A stretch of DNA of 64,000 nt from Leptidea sinapis (taxonomy: Eukaryota; Arthropoda; Insecta; Lepidoptera; Pieridae), in assembly GCF_905404315.1 (NCBI RefSeq), contig NC_066310.1, positions 4,650,001-4,714,000 on the forward strand, in the 5' to 3' direction. This document shows, in pieces, positions 34,601 through 45,800 of this stretch. The translations under genes and the position numbers were made by a program. Positions within the stretch are counted from its first letter, which is position 1. Every line of letters starts with the position of its first letter. Under the pieces are notes generated by a model. That model searched no databases. It was not told the DNA's origin and saw only the letters and a list, made by a program, of their open reading frames with translations.

Positions 34601-34755
34601 ACATGGGTACCTTCAAAAAAAGCGCGTACACCTTCCTTAAAGGCCGGCAGCGCTATTGTGATTCCTCTGGTGTTGCAAGAGAATGTGGGCGGCGGTGATC
34701 ACTTAACACCAGTTGACCCGTACGTTCGTTTGTCCTCCTATTCCATAAAAAAAAA
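31635..34755 (+). mobile_element. LINE-A copy 1, nearly full-length but defective
   Basis: Starts CCCTGTACTTTCCCCGGGGC, the same first base as copy 2, which suggests a true 5' end. It has a 5' UTR, one long ORF2-type reading region and a 3' end TCCTATTCCATAAAAAA with poly-A. A separate gag ORF is not evident. Relative to copy 2 it lacks about 260 bp of endonuclease but keeps about 65 bp of 5' UTR that copy 2 has lost. A long C-run lies at about 31872-31892. Confidence 0.9.
31901..34698 (+). pseudogene. LINE-A copy 1 ORF2, deleted and frameshifted
   Basis: 31901-32386 is the endonuclease N-part (NVDFCNIRGI, FLTETQIS, GVCVYVREDICC). A deletion at about 32410 removes the GDFNGHN region; the SDHCLV part follows. 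32621-33394 is the linker (KSSGPDGISPIVL). The frame then shifts near 33362 (CACTCCC here, CACCTCCC in copy 2) and continues at 33364-34698 with LDIAKAFDRVWHKAL (first Asp), NAGVPQGCVLSPTLFLLHIN, CYADDS (catalytic Asp pair) and the C-terminal region to WNELPRAVFPGRYD. Not functional. Confidence 0.9.
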
Positions 34756-34789
34756 TTGTGAACCATAAATACAACAAAAAATGATAATT

Positions 34790-34955
34790 GACTATACAAA
34801 TGTTGTGATTTTTACTCAGGGTAAATTCAGCTAAGTGTCTTTAATCCATTCGACACGTCTTTCGCCTCTACACGAGGTGTCCTCAGGAAATGTTGACTCG
34901 TCAAATTCTGGTACATTTGGTAGTAACATCCTAATATGAAAAATAAATAAGTTTA
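34790..34955 (+). repeat. Partial repeat R-like segment
   Basis: ATTCGACACGTCTTTCGCCTC, TACACGAGGTGTCCTCAGG and TCAAATTCTGGTAC resemble the core of repeat R with substitutions. Flanking parts do not match. Confidence 0.55.
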
Positions 34956-34957
34956 TC

Positions 34958-35572
34958 TACACCCATGCTTTAAATCTTCTATTAAAGATTCTGAAACAGT
35001 TAGCTTATTGCCAACATTAAAACACCCAATGTTCTAATAACCATTACATCATCCAAACGAGTGTTGTAATGTTGTACTGAATTTCATAACAACAATCCTA
35101 TGTTTTTTTTCCGATCCCTTCATACGCAAAGAGTTTCAACAGACAGCCACATTCTTATTGCTCGATGCGTGGTATCTGTATGAATTTCAAAAAAATAACA
35201 TTTTCGTTCACGCGCGTTCCACTCAACCAGAACGTCGCGCGCCGTAAAAAAAAGTAGGCTATTCGAATCCCCGCCATTTTTCTTCGATATTTTTATTGTT
35301 TTGTTTACAAAAATGAGCGATTCATTTTAAACGCTGCAAAAGAACATTATATTCGAGTGAATTTTAATTATTGCACTATACAAAATGTTAATTACTACTA
35401 AAATAATGAAGAAATAAATAATTGTTTCATTAATACTTAGTTTATTTGTATATAATCTGTAATGGATGATATTAGGTTACTACTAGGACTGGTGTTTTAA
35501 TGTTAGCAGTAAGCTAACTGTTTCAGAATCTTTTAGAGGATTCATATTCTGGGTGTAGATAAAGTCTTGTAT
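34958..35572 (-). repeat. Foldback/MITE-like repeat, inverted partner of 8165-8610
   Basis: The outer arms are inverted repeats: TTTATCTACACCCA...GATTCTGAAACAGTTAGCTTA at 34957-35010 against the complement of 35505-35570. The interior holds ACGTCGCGCGCCGTAAAAAA and CCCGCCATTTTTCTTCGATA, shared with 8310-8385. No frame. Flanking matches to 7616-7692 extend to about 35700, so the true ends are not settled. Confidence 0.65.
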
Positions 35573-35709
35573 GCAACTGTTGATAATTACTAATTACCGG
35601 GTTAGGTATTTAAACACTCATGTGATACTATCCACATTCGTGTTTTAATACCCCTTATTACACAACAGTTGCATAAATACCTATTATCGCATATGTTATT
35701 TAAAGAAGA

Positions 35710-36630
35710 TAAGCTTTGTCTTTTACACTACATCATTTGAACAAGTGTATTTTGTATGTGTTTCAAATTGATTGTTATATCAAAATACACACTTTTATCG
35801 CTTCTCATATTTAAAATAGATAAAGTTTGCATTTCACGCTACATCATTTGGATCAAATATTTTAGATGAACAACCGAGTACGCGATACTATGGTGCGGTC
35901 CGGCGGCGAGTGATGGTAATGAATAGATTTAAATCAAATTTGCAATTTTAACGAGATGTCAGGACAATATATAGGCTATACATACTGTCACGCTAGATTC
36001 AGACATATATATATGAATATATATATTTGCTGCTTTACAGCGTCCATGTGTTGTGGCAGCTAATATAATCCTAAAAATAGGGGAAAAAAGTTTTGATTTT
36101 GAGATAGGTATCTATAAATTGTTTTGAATTTAAATCAATTATTTGGTTTTGCTTTTTTTAAGGTTAAATGGCGGCTAGAAATCTCGAAACAAAGTTTTTT
36201 GGAAAATTATGAAATATTTTAATATGCTTAATGACCACATTGCATTTTTTTAATTCAAAGAATAGGCAAAATTTATCTTAATGATGATCTTCTCAACTGC
36301 AACTGAGTAATTTCCACGCTTCGTCTTGCTGACTCACACCGTATCATTGGGCAGAAACACTCCGCTCCTTCGCTCCACGTCAATGGACAGGTGAACAAGT
36401 TTAATTAAGTCCTTCCGAAATCGGCAAGTGGCCCCGCGCCGCGATATGTCATATAGATCAGCGTGATTTTGGCGAGCGGCCAGTCAAAGCGTATTATTTT
36501 ACGTGTATTAATAGATTGCTTATAATTAATATGATGATTTGAGTGAATGTATAAGAAAGCTATTGAAACAAGCTATAAGACCATGTATGTTCTTATAAAT
36601 GAAATAAGCGTCAGAACTTGGTCAGGGCGT
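35710..36630. other. No gene seen
   Basis: AT-rich, with a TATATA-rich stretch at 36005-36030. No coding region or known repeat. Confidence 0.4.
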
Positions 36631-36637
36631 AGTTTTT

Positions 36638-36948
36638 ATCAGTGGGAGGCTCCTTTGCACAGGATGCCGGCTAGATTATGGGTACCACAACGGCGCCTAT
36701 TTCTGCCGTGAAGCAGTATGTGTAAGCATTACTGCGTTTCGGTCTGAAGGGCGTCGTAGCTAGTGAAAGTACTGGGCAAATGAGACTTAACATCTTGTCT
36801 CAAGGTGACGAGTGCAGTTGTAGTGCCGCTGAGAATTTTTGGGAGTTTCAAGAATCCTCAGCGGCACTGCATTGTAATGGGCAGGGCGTATCAATTACCA
36901 TCAGCTGAACGTCCTGCTCGTCCTGTCCCTTATTTTCATAAAAAAAAG
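36638..36948 (+). repeat. SINE-P, best full-length copy
   Basis: Runs from ATCAGTGGGAGGCTCC to CCCTTATTTTCATAAAAAAA, about 311 bp, poly-A-ended. A GCCGCTGAGAATTTTTGGGA / AAGAATCCTCAGCGGC inverted pair lies in its 3' half. Reference for the copies at 8968, 9453, 19246, 19787, 20286, 47150, 50741 and 54997. Confidence 0.85.
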
Positions 36949-37320
36949 TGTGCCATACGCCACTTCCGATATTTGTGTATCTGAAAAATCTAGTGATGGT
37001 TAATTACCATTCTTATGCTGCGGTCAAAAATTGGATTCAACTTTAAAATAGTCAATATTGAACTAAACGTACGGTGTACCACATATTGGCTCCAATATCA
37101 ACTTTGCAGCAAACATTGTAAATAGCACAAGCGCGGATCTTGTCGTTCAACTGACGCGGACTATGGGCGATAAAGTCTTATTTGGACTAGCGGTTTACGC
37201 ATATTATGGTTTAGGTACTTATTATACTTACGCACGAACGAATACGAAGTGGCCGCAACTCGCGACGACGCAAATGTATAGGCGCGTGCGTAAGGTTACC
37301 ACTCTAATGCAAAGTAACTG

Positions 37321-40300
37321 CCCTGTACTTTCCCCGGGGCGTAAAAAGAATAGGAGAGTCCCAGGCCCATGGGTGTCGTAAGAGGCGACTAAGGGCTTTT
37401 TAGAAGTGGGAGAGTCACGCTGCCGTCTTATGTAAGTAGCGGCCTAGTGCCGCTATGTTTCGCATAGGTTAGTGTCGAGGACCGGAGGCCATCCCTTCCC
37501 CCCCCCCCCACAAATTATGAGAGCGGTCCGTAAAAAGATATTACCCCAGGAGGATACCGGCTCTACCAGAGCCGGAGAATCCCTCCCCGAGCACTCTCGC
37601 TCGGGCCGCCCTTCGTTTTCTGGGGTGGGCACAGAACCGCGCATGACCGAGGACAAACGAGGCAGTAACACCACGGCACCCCGCTCCACGCTCAACGTGG
37701 ACTTTTGCAATATAAGGGGAATTCGCCGTCCACCACCACCTTGAGACGGCGCAGCCGGCCTTGTGTTTCCTTACGGAGACGCAGATATCTCGACCTAGCG
37801 ATACGTCATATTTAACGTACCCCGGTTACAAAATTGAGCACAACTTTTTGCCTCATGCCGGGGTATGTGTGTACGTTAGGGAGGATATCTGCTGTCACCG
37901 TCTCGGCAATTTTGAGGGTAGGGACCTGTCTACTCTCTGGCTCCGCGTAGATTTAGACGACTGCTTCCGTATCTATGCGTGTGTCTACAGGTCCCATAGT
38001 GGTAACACAAAAACCGATCATCTCATGGGCTGCGTTCAAGCGGCAATTGAGGTCATGCTTGCACAGATCCCATCCGCTGAAATCGTGGTCTTGGGTGATT
38101 TCAACGGGCACAATGCCGAATGGCTTGGATCACGTACCACAGACTACGCAGGGCGATCTGTGCATAATTTTGCATTGGCGTATGGTCTGTCCCAATTGGT
38201 TGAGTCGCCAACGCGGCTCCCGGATGTGGATAGCCACATGCCGTCCTTATTAGATCTTCTGCTGACTACACATCCCGATGGTTACCAGGTCTTTGTCGAC
38301 GCCCCTCTCGGAACGTCCGACCATTGCCTGGTCAGGATTGTAGTGGCTATCCGACGCCAACGTCGCAGACCACCAGCGACCCGCCGCGTTTGGCACTACA
38401 AGTCAGCAGATTGGGATAGGATGCGTTCCTTTTTTGCATCCTACCCTTGGGCCAAGGTTTGTTTCCCTTCGGATGATCCTAGTGCCTGCGCCATTGCAGT
38501 AGGCGATGTGATACTGCAGGGCATGGATATTTTTATACCAAGCTCTGTAGTACCGATCGGTGGCAGATCACAGTCTGGTTCGATGCATCAGTTAAAGCAG
38601 CATCTGACTGCAAAAAACAGGCGTATCGAACTTGGGTTGCGGCGCTGGGCACAAAGGATCCGAACTGCAAAGTTCTTAAGAGGAAATATAACCGTGCCTC
38701 CAGATTTTTTAAGCGGCAAATCGCCCGTGCGAAGTCTAAGCACGTCGTCAAAATCGGCGAGCAGCTTTCCAGTTACCCGACCGGAACACGCAAGTTCTGG
38801 TCGTTGTCGAAAGCTGCTCTTGGTAACTTCAACCAGCCGTCCATGCCGCCGTTGCACATGAGGAATGACACCCTGGCCCATACGGCAAAAGAGAAAGCCG
38901 AGCTCCTGTGCGCTCTTTTCGCCTCCAACTCGACTCTTGACGACAACGGAAAAACACCGCCGACCATCCCGCGGTGTCAGAGCTCTATGCCTGAAGTACA
39001 GTTCAGACAGAAAACTGTTAGGCGAGCTCTGTTTTCGTTGGACGTCAGGAAGTCGAGCGGGCCGGATGGCATTTCTCCAATCGTGCTTAGAACGTGTGCC
39101 CCTGAGTTGACGCCGGTGCTAACGCGTTTATTCCGGCACTCTTATTCCAAAGGCGTAGTCCCTGACTCATGGAAGTCAGCCCTTGTCCATCCGATCCAAA
39201 AAAAAGGAGACAGTTCGGATCCGGCGAACTACAGGCCTATTGCTATCACCTCCCTGCTCTCCAAAATCATGGAGAGCATAATTAGCCACCAGCTTTTAGT
39301 ATACCTAGAGGGTCACCAGTTGATCAACGACCGACAGTACGGCTTTCGCCATGGACGGTCGGCAGGTGATCTTCTGGTACACCTAACACATAGATGGGTG
39401 GCGGCTATTGAAAGCAAGGGGGAAGGCATGGCAGTTAGCCTGGATATAGCGAAGGCCTTTGATCGTGTATGGCACAAGGCGCTCCTCTCAAAACTTCCAT
39501 CATTTGGGCTTCCCGAGAGCTTGTGCAAGTGGACCTCCAGCTTCCTCACTGGGCGTAGCATACAGGTCGTTGTCGACGGATATTGCTCGAACCCGAAGCC
39601 CGTGAATGCTGGAGTGCCCCAAGGCTGTGTGCTATCTCCTACGCTGTTTCTTCTGCATATCAATGATATGTTGGACACCTCCAACATGCATTGCTATGCA
39701 GATGACAGCACTGGTGATGCCGTATACACGGGCCATGCAGGTCTCTCTCGGGAAATCGTCGACCAGTGCTGGGAGAAACTTGTGTCTTCTATCGAGTCCT
39801 CTCTCGAGAAGGTCGCGGAATGGGGTAAATTGAACCTTGTCCAATTTAACCCCCAGAAGACTCAAGTTTGCGCGTTTACCACTAAAAAAACCCCATTTGT
39901 CGTATCCCGCTCTTCGAGAACACTTCTCTTAAAGCCGCGCCTAGTATCGGAATACTGGGTCTCGAAATCTCGAGCGATTGCCAATTCCGTGGCCATCTGG
40001 AGGGCAAAGCCAAATTGGCTTCGAAGAAGCTGGGCGTCATCAATAGAGCACGGCAATACTTCAAGCCGGCCCACATTCTAGCGCTCTACAAAGCGCAGGT
40101 CCGGCCACACATGGAGTATTGCTGTCATCTCTGGTCTGGTGCACCGCAGTATCTGCTCGATCCATTTGACCGCGTGCAACGTAGAGCAGCTCGAATTGTC
40201 GGGGACTCGGTGCTCTGTGAACGGCTGGATCACTTTGCGTTGCGTAGAGACGTCGCTTCATTGTGTGTCTTCTACCGCATTTATCACGGGGAGTGTTCCG

Positions 40301-40645
40301 AAGAGCTGTTTAACCTGATTCCTGCCGCCGAATTTCACCATCGCACGACACGCCACAAGTTAGGATATCATCCACACCGTTAGGATGTGTGGCGGTCCTC
40401 CACAGTGCGGTTTTCAAGAAGCTTCCTCCCTCGTACTACAAAGCTGTGGAATGAGCTTCCTTGTGCGGTGTTTCCGGGACGATACGACATGGGTACCTTC
40501 AAAAAAAGCGCGTACACCTTCCTTAAAGGCCGGCAACGCTCTTGTGATTCCTCTGGTGTTGCAAGAGAATGTGGGCGGCGGTGATCACTTAACACCAGGT
40601 GACCCGTACGCTCGTTTGTCCTCCTATTCCATAAAAATAAAAAAA
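37321..40645 (+). mobile_element. LINE-A copy 2, nearly full-length but defective
   Basis: Same orientation as copy 1 and very similar over 3 kb. It retains the endonuclease segment missing from copy 1. A deletion at about 37432 removes roughly 65 bp of 5' UTR. Poly-A-like end at 40632-40645. AAAGTAA flanks both sides approximately (37310 and 40643), a possible but weak target duplication. Confidence 0.9.
37472..40595 (+). pseudogene. LINE-A copy 2 ORF2, full domain content, frameshifted
   Basis: In order: N-terminus (37472-37744), endonuclease (37761 to about 38575) with FLTETQIS, VVLGDFNGHNAEWL and LGTSDHCLVR; the frame shifts near 38573 where one base is missing compared with copy 1. Then the linker and reverse transcriptase (38804 to about 39905) with SLDIAKAFDRVWHK, NAGVPQGCVLSPTLFLLHIN and HCYADDS; another shift lies near 39906; then the C-terminal region (40015-40595). 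Endonuclease and RT catalytic residues are all visible but not in one frame. Jockey/CR1 superfamily; clade not assigned. Confidence 0.9.
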
Positions 40646-40999
40646 GTAATAAATAAAATGAAAGATTTAAAGAAAAATAAACATTTATTAAAAAGTTGAT
40701 ACAAAATTGCGAATTATAAAGTCGATAAAAAATCGATTTGATCTGATAACATCCGAACTACGTTTACAATGGCTACAATTTCCGGACGATAATACATAAT
40801 TAATTTTTTTAAATGATCATTTTTATACCTATTAATACTTATATGAGTACGTATATAAAAAAAAATACAGTCGGTAAAATATTTATTTAAATATAAATCT
40901 GTTTACTTAACGTCTAATAATATAAAAGCTGTTATCAGAAAACAGTGTTAATCTAGAAAATTATATAATATTGTCCTAGAATAAATCATGTGTTTTTAA

Positions 41000-41408
41000 A
41001 AATTCAAATATATTTATTCAAAATCGGATATAATATCACTTATCTAAAGTCAAAAACTACCACTCATTCCAAAAAGTACCTATGCTTCAGACCTGGGAAG
41101 AACGGGCGCAACAAACTCAGCGGGCTGTTTTCGTAAAAAATATGGTTTCAAAGTAATATCGCACAATTAAAGTTATTATTCAATAACCTAAGGGCGGACG
41201 CTCCATTACCAATCTGTGGTATCACTAAGCAAGGCATTTATGTTATAGTAACTTTTACCACACAAACATTTTCTAACTATTCTTTTGAATTTCGTATTTG
41301 AATTGTACATTTTCTGGGATTTTGTAAAAGCATATACATCGCCCCACAGAAGACTTACTAACTTGACTTAGTCGAGTAGTAGGCATTATAAGTTTATGTC
41401 TGTTCCTG
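41000..41408 (-). mobile_element. LINE-C 3' tail, 5'-truncated, minus
   Basis: Minus-strand match to 61850-62310: the AATTCAAATATATTTATTC end, the CGGGCGCAACAAACTCAGCG block and the C-terminal frame, which is broken. Confidence 0.8.
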
Positions 41409-42039
41409 TATAATATCACATATTAGTATTTTTTTTAAATACTAAAGAGTTACTTAACTTTTAATAGGCCTAGTCTCAAAAATTATTTATAACCTAAAAT
41501 TATAAGCAGATATTTAAGGTGTTTTGTCTTACCCTTTAGTCGCTTGTAAAAAATAATTTTCGTTGATATCTACTACGCGCGACTCCAATTAAAGTAGAAC
41601 ATCTTCGCGAATAGCGTTGATTGTACGCGACATCCCTATTCCCTGCCAATAGGGGTGTCGACACACATCTACTAACAATTATTTTCAATCGATCGGATTG
41701 TTATTCGTAGCGTCGCTAACATAAAATCTATAAAACACAAATTAACATCTTCGCTCTTTATTAACCTAACCTTTTTATTGAAAACTCACTTACTAATTAA
41801 AATAAATTTAACTTATTTGAAAATAATACTTACATTTACTAGTAGGCAGATTGAAACAGATAATTTTGTAAATTATTACGGTTTAAAAAGAAGTGCTAGC
41901 CCTTACTGCTCTACCGGCACTAAAGTAGTGTTCGCCGGCAAGCATCCTCTTCCCCCCCGCACCGCGTCTTCCCACTTGTATCGTCTATTTATCGCTAAGA
42001 TGTTCTACATATATTTTTTACTTACTTTCCCTTAACAAT
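41409..42039. other. No gene seen
   Basis: Short frames only, nothing recognised. Confidence 0.4.
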
Positions 42040-42345
42040 ATGTTATGTTTTTAAATTGATAACCCTCACTTCTAGGATTAATACACAAATAAAATTTGAA
42101 AAACAAAATTTTATGACCGATGCGGGATTCGAACCCACGACCTCCGGCGTTCCGTGCCGGTGCTCTAACCAACTGAGCTAACCGTTCGAGTACCGCCTCG
42201 TTATAAAATTCTGTTTGCTTTGCTCAACTCTCAGGTTGTGGCTTCATCTACAGGATCTATTTTACAGTTGGTTAGAGCACCGGCACGGAACGCCGGAGGT
42301 CGTGGGTTCGAATCCCGCATCGTTCATAAAATGATGTTTTTCAAA
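42040..42345. repeat. SINE-T2 inverted pair with a complete tRNA-like head
   Basis: The minus-strand head at 42115-42187 (73 nt) folds as a full cloverleaf: acceptor GAACGGT with ATCGGTC (one mismatch), D arm GCTC...GAGC, anticodon arm CCGGC-ACGGAAC-GCCGG, T arm GTGGG-TTCGAAT-CCCGC. A second, 5'-truncated head lies on the plus strand at 42263-42325. Position 33 is C, not the universal U, and family tails follow both heads, so these are SINE heads rather than host tRNA genes. Confidence 0.75.
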
Positions 42346-42383
42346 TTTTACTTTCCCTTATAAAAGATGAATGATAATGTATT

Positions 42384-42744
42384 TTTTAATACAGTTGCTC
42401 AAAAAGTGACGTATTGCAAGAAATTATAAACTCGAGCTTTTTCTTTACCTTCTCCGAACTCGTGCTTTCTCTTTCCCAACTGTCAAAATAATGTCTAATA
42501 AAAAGAAAAAACCAACCACGAAGTTTTTTAAAAAAAAATCATAGAAGTTTTTATGATTCATGAAAATATTTCAAAAAAGAAGCAACTAATTTGTTTCAAT
42601 ATCAGATTTAATGATTTGATTCAATGTGTTGGGTTAGGTTTCATTTATTATAACTTTTATAAAACTTAATATAATTTTTATAAGAAATAAATGATTCGTT
42701 AGTTTTCTATTAAATTGCTTCATTTTTTCGCAACTGTATTAAAA
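42384..42744. mobile_element. MITE with 15-bp inverted ends, next to the dehydrogenase 3' end
   Basis: TTTTAATACAGTTGC at 42384-42398 is perfectly inverted at 42730-42744. The 361-bp unit has no coding frame. On the minus strand it carries AATAAA (42649-42644), 220 bp past the dehydrogenase stop codon. Confidence 0.6.
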
Positions 42745-42761
42745 ATAGTTGTTCAGTACAC

Positions 42762-42850
42762 GTGCGGAACCGTCATTGCAACTTGTTCCGTGCGCCGAAG
42801 GTGAGGTTAGACATTTGTCGGTACTCTTTGCAATGACAGGCTTGCCGCAC
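42762..42850. repeat. Inverted repeat in the 3' flank of the dehydrogenase gene
   Basis: GTGCGGAACCGTCATTGCAA (42762-42781) pairs with TTGCAATGACAGG...GCCGCAC (42828-42850), with a few unpaired bases. It starts 19 bases beyond the stop codon and would form a hairpin in the 3' UTR. Confidence 0.6.
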
Positions 42851-42868
42851 TCGTAATGAAATATACTA

Positions 42869-45800
42869 TTACTTAACACTCATTGGCTTAACATTAAGAC
42901 GTTTAGCTAAGGCCGCACTAGACTTTATCTGTTGCTCAACGTACGACACACTACCCTCAGAATCCGTGTTCTCTGCAAATTCCTTTTCTTTATCTCCTGG
43001 CGCCAGAACCGGCAGACTTGGATCTGTCTAGAATTTTAAAATAAAATGAATAATATTGGTACTATTTTATTTTGACCACGCTAGCATTTGATAACAAATT
43101 TACGATATTATTATCGATTCGCATTGCGTAGAGATAGAGACGTCGCTTCATTGTGTGTCTTCTACCGCATTTATCACGGGGAATGATCGGAACATAACAG
43201 ACCTGTATGATCGATTTAATTCAGCACCTTACAAACTTATTTATTACGTATATTACAACAATTATTGTATAATACTGATTAATTAAAAAGTGTGGCCGTT
43301 GAGTTTTTTTTGTTTATCTACTTTTGTCGAATATTTAGTAGACTAGCGGACCCGTTATATGTCGACTGTATTGGGAATCTAAACCAATCTCAAATTAACT
43401 GGAACCATCTAAAAAAATCATCAAAATCGGTCCATTTAGGATGTAGTTCAATTGTGAATCTAAACCATCCTCGAATCCACTTGAACACACACAGAAAATT
43501 TCATTAAAATAGGTCCAGTCGTTTAGGAGGACTTCACTGTCAACACACGTACAGAAGAATTATATATCTAAAGATTGTCCTCTAGTTGCACAAAGCATCC
43601 TTAAAGTTAATGTTTCATTAAATATTATTATATTTAATTAAACACGTTCCGTCGCTTTCTTTTTCATTTCGGAGGTCTGCAAAGATGTGATATAAAGAAA
43701 CAATAAGGCGAAGACTAAGCAGAAAACACGGAAACATGGTGTTTTTAGACAAGTTTTGTGGTGAAAGTATAGCATTTCGAGCTATGAACACTACTAAATC
43801 CTGTTACACATATCCTTAAGTCTTATTTGTAGGTTGCTGATGCTTGCTGTTGGTTACAGTTAACACTGCCGAGCCTTTTTGAACTACCACTTTTCTTTGA
43901 AGTTAAACAAGTTTTTTGGCATGGTGTGACGACGATGTTTTTTGGTACTTCTCTCAGAAAAGTTATTCTTATAGCTTGTACTTTTTTGTGTAGGTTCATT
44001 TATTCAGAATAGTAGTGAATAACGAGGATTGTGAGCATATAAACTGTTTTCCACCCAAGAATTTTTAAAATACTGGCTTTGTTACATAGATGGCGGACCA
44101 GCAGCCGTGAGCTCATATCGCTCAAGGTCGCTGGCATTTGTGTCGCCTTAACTTTAAAGATGCTTTTTGCAACAAGCGGTCAGTAATTTAATTATGACGA
44201 TTCAAAAGTGCTTAATTTAAGCCTAATTGAAAAAAGTACATTTGATTTTGACTTTTATATAATTCCTGCCACCGAATTACTAATTTACCTATCATTAATA
44301 CCACTTATACCATCTAAATGTCTGGCGTTTGTATACAGTGTGGTGTTCAAGTCATTTTCATCCAGGAACTACCAACCGCGAAGTGTTTTCAGGACCACAA
44401 AAAATGCTTATAACTCGTAAATAAAGGCTCATTTGATTGGGATTCTGATGTTCATATCTATATACATACCGGTTCCAACTGCCTCCAGTGTTTCATGCAG
44501 TCAGCCAACCGATCACCAAAGCCGGGGGCAAAACAACCAGGGTCTATTGCAACGAAACAGTGACCCAGGTTGGCGGGTCCACCTTCGCCGCTATGAGACC
44601 AGGACCGAATGTGGTGGCCGTAATTTGAACCTGGAGAATAGAAACTTGTTTATATACAGTTATATCGACCATCTTCATTAATGTAAGGGAATGGTAGTGA
44701 GGTTTGCACGTTTTGGCTTCAGTTTGTGATTATTTCAATTTCTTAAATAAAAAAAAAACCTGGAAAAACATAATAATAATATTGACACACTTTTTACACA
44801 AATTGTCTTGCCCCAAGTTAAGCATATATAGCCTGTGTTATGGGTTACAAGACAATGATATATTTAATACAAAATACTTACTTAAACATACATAAATTCA
44901 TATAAACATACATAAATACATTTAAACATCCATGACTCCGAAACAAACATCCATATTCATCATATAAATGCTTGCACCTACCGGGATTCGAACCCGGGAC
45001 CTCTAGCTTAGTAGGTAGGATCGCTAACCACTCGACTATACAGGTCGTGTATGATTTGTTGAAGTAATGATATATATATACTGTCGTCTTCCACATACCG
45101 GAAGACACAGTGTTTGGTACCCACGAGATGGACTGAGGATCTGGTCAAGATCGCCGGAATACGTTGGATGAGGGCAGCGCAGGACCGATCGTCGTGGAGC
45201 TCTTTGGGGGAGGCCTTTGTCCAGCAGTGGACGTCTTCCAGCTGCTGATGATGATGATATATTCATATGTATAGGTATTATTCACTTGGCAGCCTTACAA
45301 TTTATTTCCGATGAATACAATTCTTACTTACCTGATGATATACCGCAAAAGAGTTCCACCATAGCAGCCAATCCATATCCCTTGTAACCAGAAGTTTGCT
45401 CGGAGCCGCCCAACGGCATCAAACAACCGGTTTGGAAAGCCTGCGAACATAAATACTGAGCCTAAACCCAAGCAAGAGAAAAAAAGTAGCATGCAGGTTG
45501 GGGGAAACAGTTCTCTCTCAGAAACTCTACTAATTGCTGTTGGCCTCAAAAGCCCGGCTCCGCTGGAAAAGATTTTCGAGCTACCAGCATAGAGATTTTT
45601 AGTCGGTAAGGGGTGACCTGAGCCCGACACATAATCCCCGATTCGGGGTCTAAATACGTAAATGTATTTCCCTGCTCTCGAAAAAATAACACCCATTTAC
45701 GCTTACTTAAGTACCTATCTATCTATGTACCTATGTTTGCACATGGAACTGGAAGATTTCAAATTTATATTAATTTGAATAAGGTAATTTCAAAAGGAAA

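Noticed and set aside
42115..42187. Possible functional tRNA gene
   Set aside because: The cloverleaf is complete, but U33 is missing, an acceptor pair is mismatched, and a SINE tail follows directly; other copies are degraded.
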